Program-made: the position numbers and the translations under genes
In this document: piece by piece, positions 62,600-64,000 of the stretch
Numbering within the stretch: the first letter of the stretch is position 1
Layout of the letters: every line of letters starts with the position of its first letter
Assembly: GCF_017104715.1 (NCBI RefSeq)
Contig: NZ_JAAGPI010000024.1
Coordinates: 62,001 to 126,000 of the forward strand
DNA length: 64,000 nt
Source: Burkholderia sp. Ac-20365
Lineage (GTDB): Bacteria > Pseudomonadota > Gammaproteobacteria > Burkholderiales > Burkholderiaceae
Reading direction: 5' to 3'
Notes under the pieces: model-generated
What the model was told of the DNA's origin: nothing
The model's database searches: none
The model's input: the letters and a program-made list of their open reading frames with translations, nothing else

Positions 62600-63281
62600 G
62601 GTTGCGCGGTCGCGCGCGCGCCGTTCACCGCTGCTCAGGAAGACAGCGGGCGGCTTCACGCTGATCGAACTGCTGGTCGCGATTGCGATTCTGGCCGTGA
62701 TTGCCGTGCTGTCTTGGCGCGGACTCGACCAGATCATCCGCGGACGGCAGACGATCACGAATGCGATGGAAGACGAGCGCGTATTCGCGCAGTTCTTCGA
62801 TCAGATGCGCATCGACGTGCGCAACGCCGCTTCCGACGACGAAGCGGGTGAACCCGCCGTCGCGGTGAACGGCAATGCGCTGCAGATCGTTCGATATTTG
62901 CGGGCGCCGGGCTCGCCGCCGAGGCTCGTCGTCGTGCGGTACCGGATTATCGAAGGGCGCATCATCCGCTATGCGTCGCCGCCGCTTGCGAACATCGGCG
63001 AGGTGCGTCGCGCGCTCGGTGGCTCGGAGAACGAGAACTGGAATTCTGTGCCGTTGATGGGCGGCGTCGGCGCGATTACCGCGCGGCTGTATGTGCCCAA
63101 GGTCGGCTGGACGACGCAGATGAAAGACGTGCAGTCGGCGATTACCGAGAACGACAACAATCTGAAGGTGCCTCAGCTCGGCAATGCGCCGCTGCCGAGG
63201 TCGGTGACGGGGCTGGAGGTGAGCATCGGCGCGAATTCGCTTGCGCGGCCGGTCACCCGTGTTTTTCTCGTTGGGGAGTGA
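62577..63281 (+). CDS. gspJ: Type II secretion minor pseudopilin GspJ
   Basis: A 234-residue minor pseudopilin. Cleavage is after Gly26 in AGG-FTLIE, with Glu31 at +5; the hydrophobic helix is LLVAIAILAVIAVLSW. The start overlaps the gspI 3' end by 23 bases, so it is translationally coupled. Larger than GspH/GspI, as expected for the tip complex. Confidence 0.94.
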   Translation: MKRTARSEVARSRARRSPLLRKTAGGFTLIELLVAIAILAVIAVLSWRGLDQIIRGRQTITNAMEDERVFAQFFDQMRIDVRNAASDDEAGEPAVAVNGNALQIVRYLRAPGSPPRLVVVRYRIIEGRIIRYASPPLANIGEVRRALGGSENENWNSVPLMGGVGAITARLYVPKVGWTTQMKDVQSAITENDNNLKVPQLGNAPLPRSVTGLEVSIGANSLARPVTRVFLVGE

Positions 63282-63291
63282 GTTTCTGAAC

Positions 63292-64000
63292 ATGCGCTTT
63301 CGCCCTGCCCGTCCGAAACGTGCGAACCGTCCGGCTCGACGCGAGCGCGGCGCTGCCATCATCAGCGCGCTGCTGGTGGTCGCGCTGTCGGCGATTCTCG
63401 TGTCCGGGATGATCTGGCGAGAGCAGGTGCAGATCCGGCGCATCGAAAACCAGCGGCTGCTGGCGCAGGCGCATTGGGTGTCGCGCGGCGCGCTCGACTG
63501 GACGCGTCTGATTCTTCGTTCGGAAGGCGATACGTCGGCGGGGATCACGTATCTCGGCGGCGTCTGGGGCGTGCCGATTGCGCGCACGCGGCTTTCGGAT
63601 TTTCTCGGGCAGATTGGCGAAGTGCGTGCGGAGGAAGGCGCGGCGACGTACATCTCCGGTTCCATCGAAGATGCGCAGGCGAAGTTCAATCTGCGTAATC
63701 TCGTGTCGACAGCGGTGCCGGGTGTGCTGACGCCGAACATCCAGCAGGTTCAATCGTTCCAGCGTCTGCTGCAGCTGCTCGGCATCAACGGACAACTCGC
63801 GAAAACCACGGCGCTGCAATTGCGCGCGGGACTGCGGCAATCGGCAACCCGTTTTCAGACGTCCGGGAACGGCGCCACCGTCGACCCCACGCAAATGCAA
63901 GGCGGTGCAACTGGCGGCGGCAATTACACCAATCAGCCAGGAATCGACGACACCGACGACAACGCACCCGTCGCGCCGCTGCAGATGACGGGCGTCGATT
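63292..64000 (+). CDS. gspK: Type II secretion minor pseudopilin GspK, 5' part
   Basis: The frame from ATG 63292 (11 bases after the gspJ stop) runs open to the window end, 236 codons, and lacks its C-terminus. The prepilin-like site is RERG-AAIISALLVVALS, cleaving after Gly20; position +5 is Ser, not Glu, as is usual for GspK, the tip subunit. The next part (LVSTAVPG...LRAGLR) matches the GspK globular domain. Confidence 0.93.
   Translation, partial: MRFRPARPKRANRPARRERGAAIISALLVVALSAILVSGMIWREQVQIRRIENQRLLAQAHWVSRGALDWTRLILRSEGDTSAGITYLGGVWGVPIARTRLSDFLGQIGEVRAEEGAATYISGSIEDAQAKFNLRNLVSTAVPGVLTPNIQQVQSFQRLLQLLGINGQLAKTTALQLRAGLRQSATRFQTSGNGATVDPTQMQGGATGGGNYTNQPGIDDTDDNAPVAPLQMTGVD

Noticed and set aside
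1..64000. tRNA, rRNA, CRISPR, insertion sequence or prophage
   Set aside because: I scanned for clover-leaf-like ends, direct-repeat arrays, transposase and integrase motifs by eye and saw none. Weak tRNA-like patterns were not supported.

Overview
The window reads as the origin-proximal part of the main chromosome of a member of the Burkholderiaceae (Burkholderia, Paraburkholderia or Caballeronia type). The evidence is high-GC coding, the betaproteobacterial block mnmG-rsmG-parA-parB-(permease)-atpIBEFHAGDC, Burkholderia-like protein sequences (fused LivM-LivG, an opposite-strand gspC inside a gsp cluster, phhA-phhB) and chromosome-type parS sites. The species cannot be fixed from the sequence. 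I see no rRNA, tRNA, CRISPR array, insertion sequence or prophage.

Layout. 1-6.3 kb: 5' part of priA, hemE, a periplasmic cyclohexadienyl-dehydratase-like protein, a 0.8 kb gap with a candidate small RNA, and an AMP-forming acyl-CoA synthetase. 6.3-14.2 kb: the complete F1Fo ATP synthase operon read leftward, with a good promoter upstream of atpI and a terminator after atpC. 14.4-20.1 kb: an SLC13/ArsB-like permease, parB, parA, rsmG and mnmG, with one parS inside mnmG and another that also forms an intrinsic terminator. 20.1-31.8 kb: two branched-chain-amino-acid-type (HAAT) ABC systems with three substrate-binding proteins, two of them close tandem paralogues. 32.1-36.5 kb: a GMC oxidoreductase, a CoA-acylating semialdehyde dehydrogenase (mmsA) and a divergent LysR regulator, the layout of a 3-hydroxypropionate catabolic cluster. 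36.7-42 kb: a CYTH protein, an Lrp-type regulator divergent from phhA-phhB (phenylalanine hydroxylation), a small DUF3717 protein and a TctD/TctE-type two-component system. 42-46.3 kb: a bacterial SET-domain protein, an Old-Yellow-Enzyme-family oxidoreductase, a MOSC protein, a class I glutamine amidotransferase and a MarR regulator with an added Cys/His tail. 46.5-50.2 kb: two inverted, diverged copies of a DnaA-box-rich element flank a YbdK-type glutamate-cysteine ligase and a CPA2 antiporter. 50.2-54.9 kb: mnmC, HU, a His-tailed COG0523 GTPase and a lytic transglycosylase. 55.4-64 kb: a type II secretion cluster gspD-E-F-(C)-G-H-I-J-K, with gspK cut by the window edge.

Gene direction changes across the 46.5-50.2 kb segment. 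To its left most genes, including the long atp, par/mnmG and liv runs, point left. To its right HU and the gsp genes point right. Together with two copies of an element carrying DnaA boxes at conserved spacing and TAG-type trinucleotide repeats (DnaA-trio-like) next to a box, this makes the segment a strong candidate for a bipartite chromosomal replication origin. It is the most interesting signal in the window. The nearby parA, parB and two parS sites fit an origin domain.

Limits: starts were chosen by eye from start codons, ribosome-binding sites and family length. Names rest on recognised motifs and remembered family sequences, with no database search. Promoters and RNA hairpins are visual predictions.
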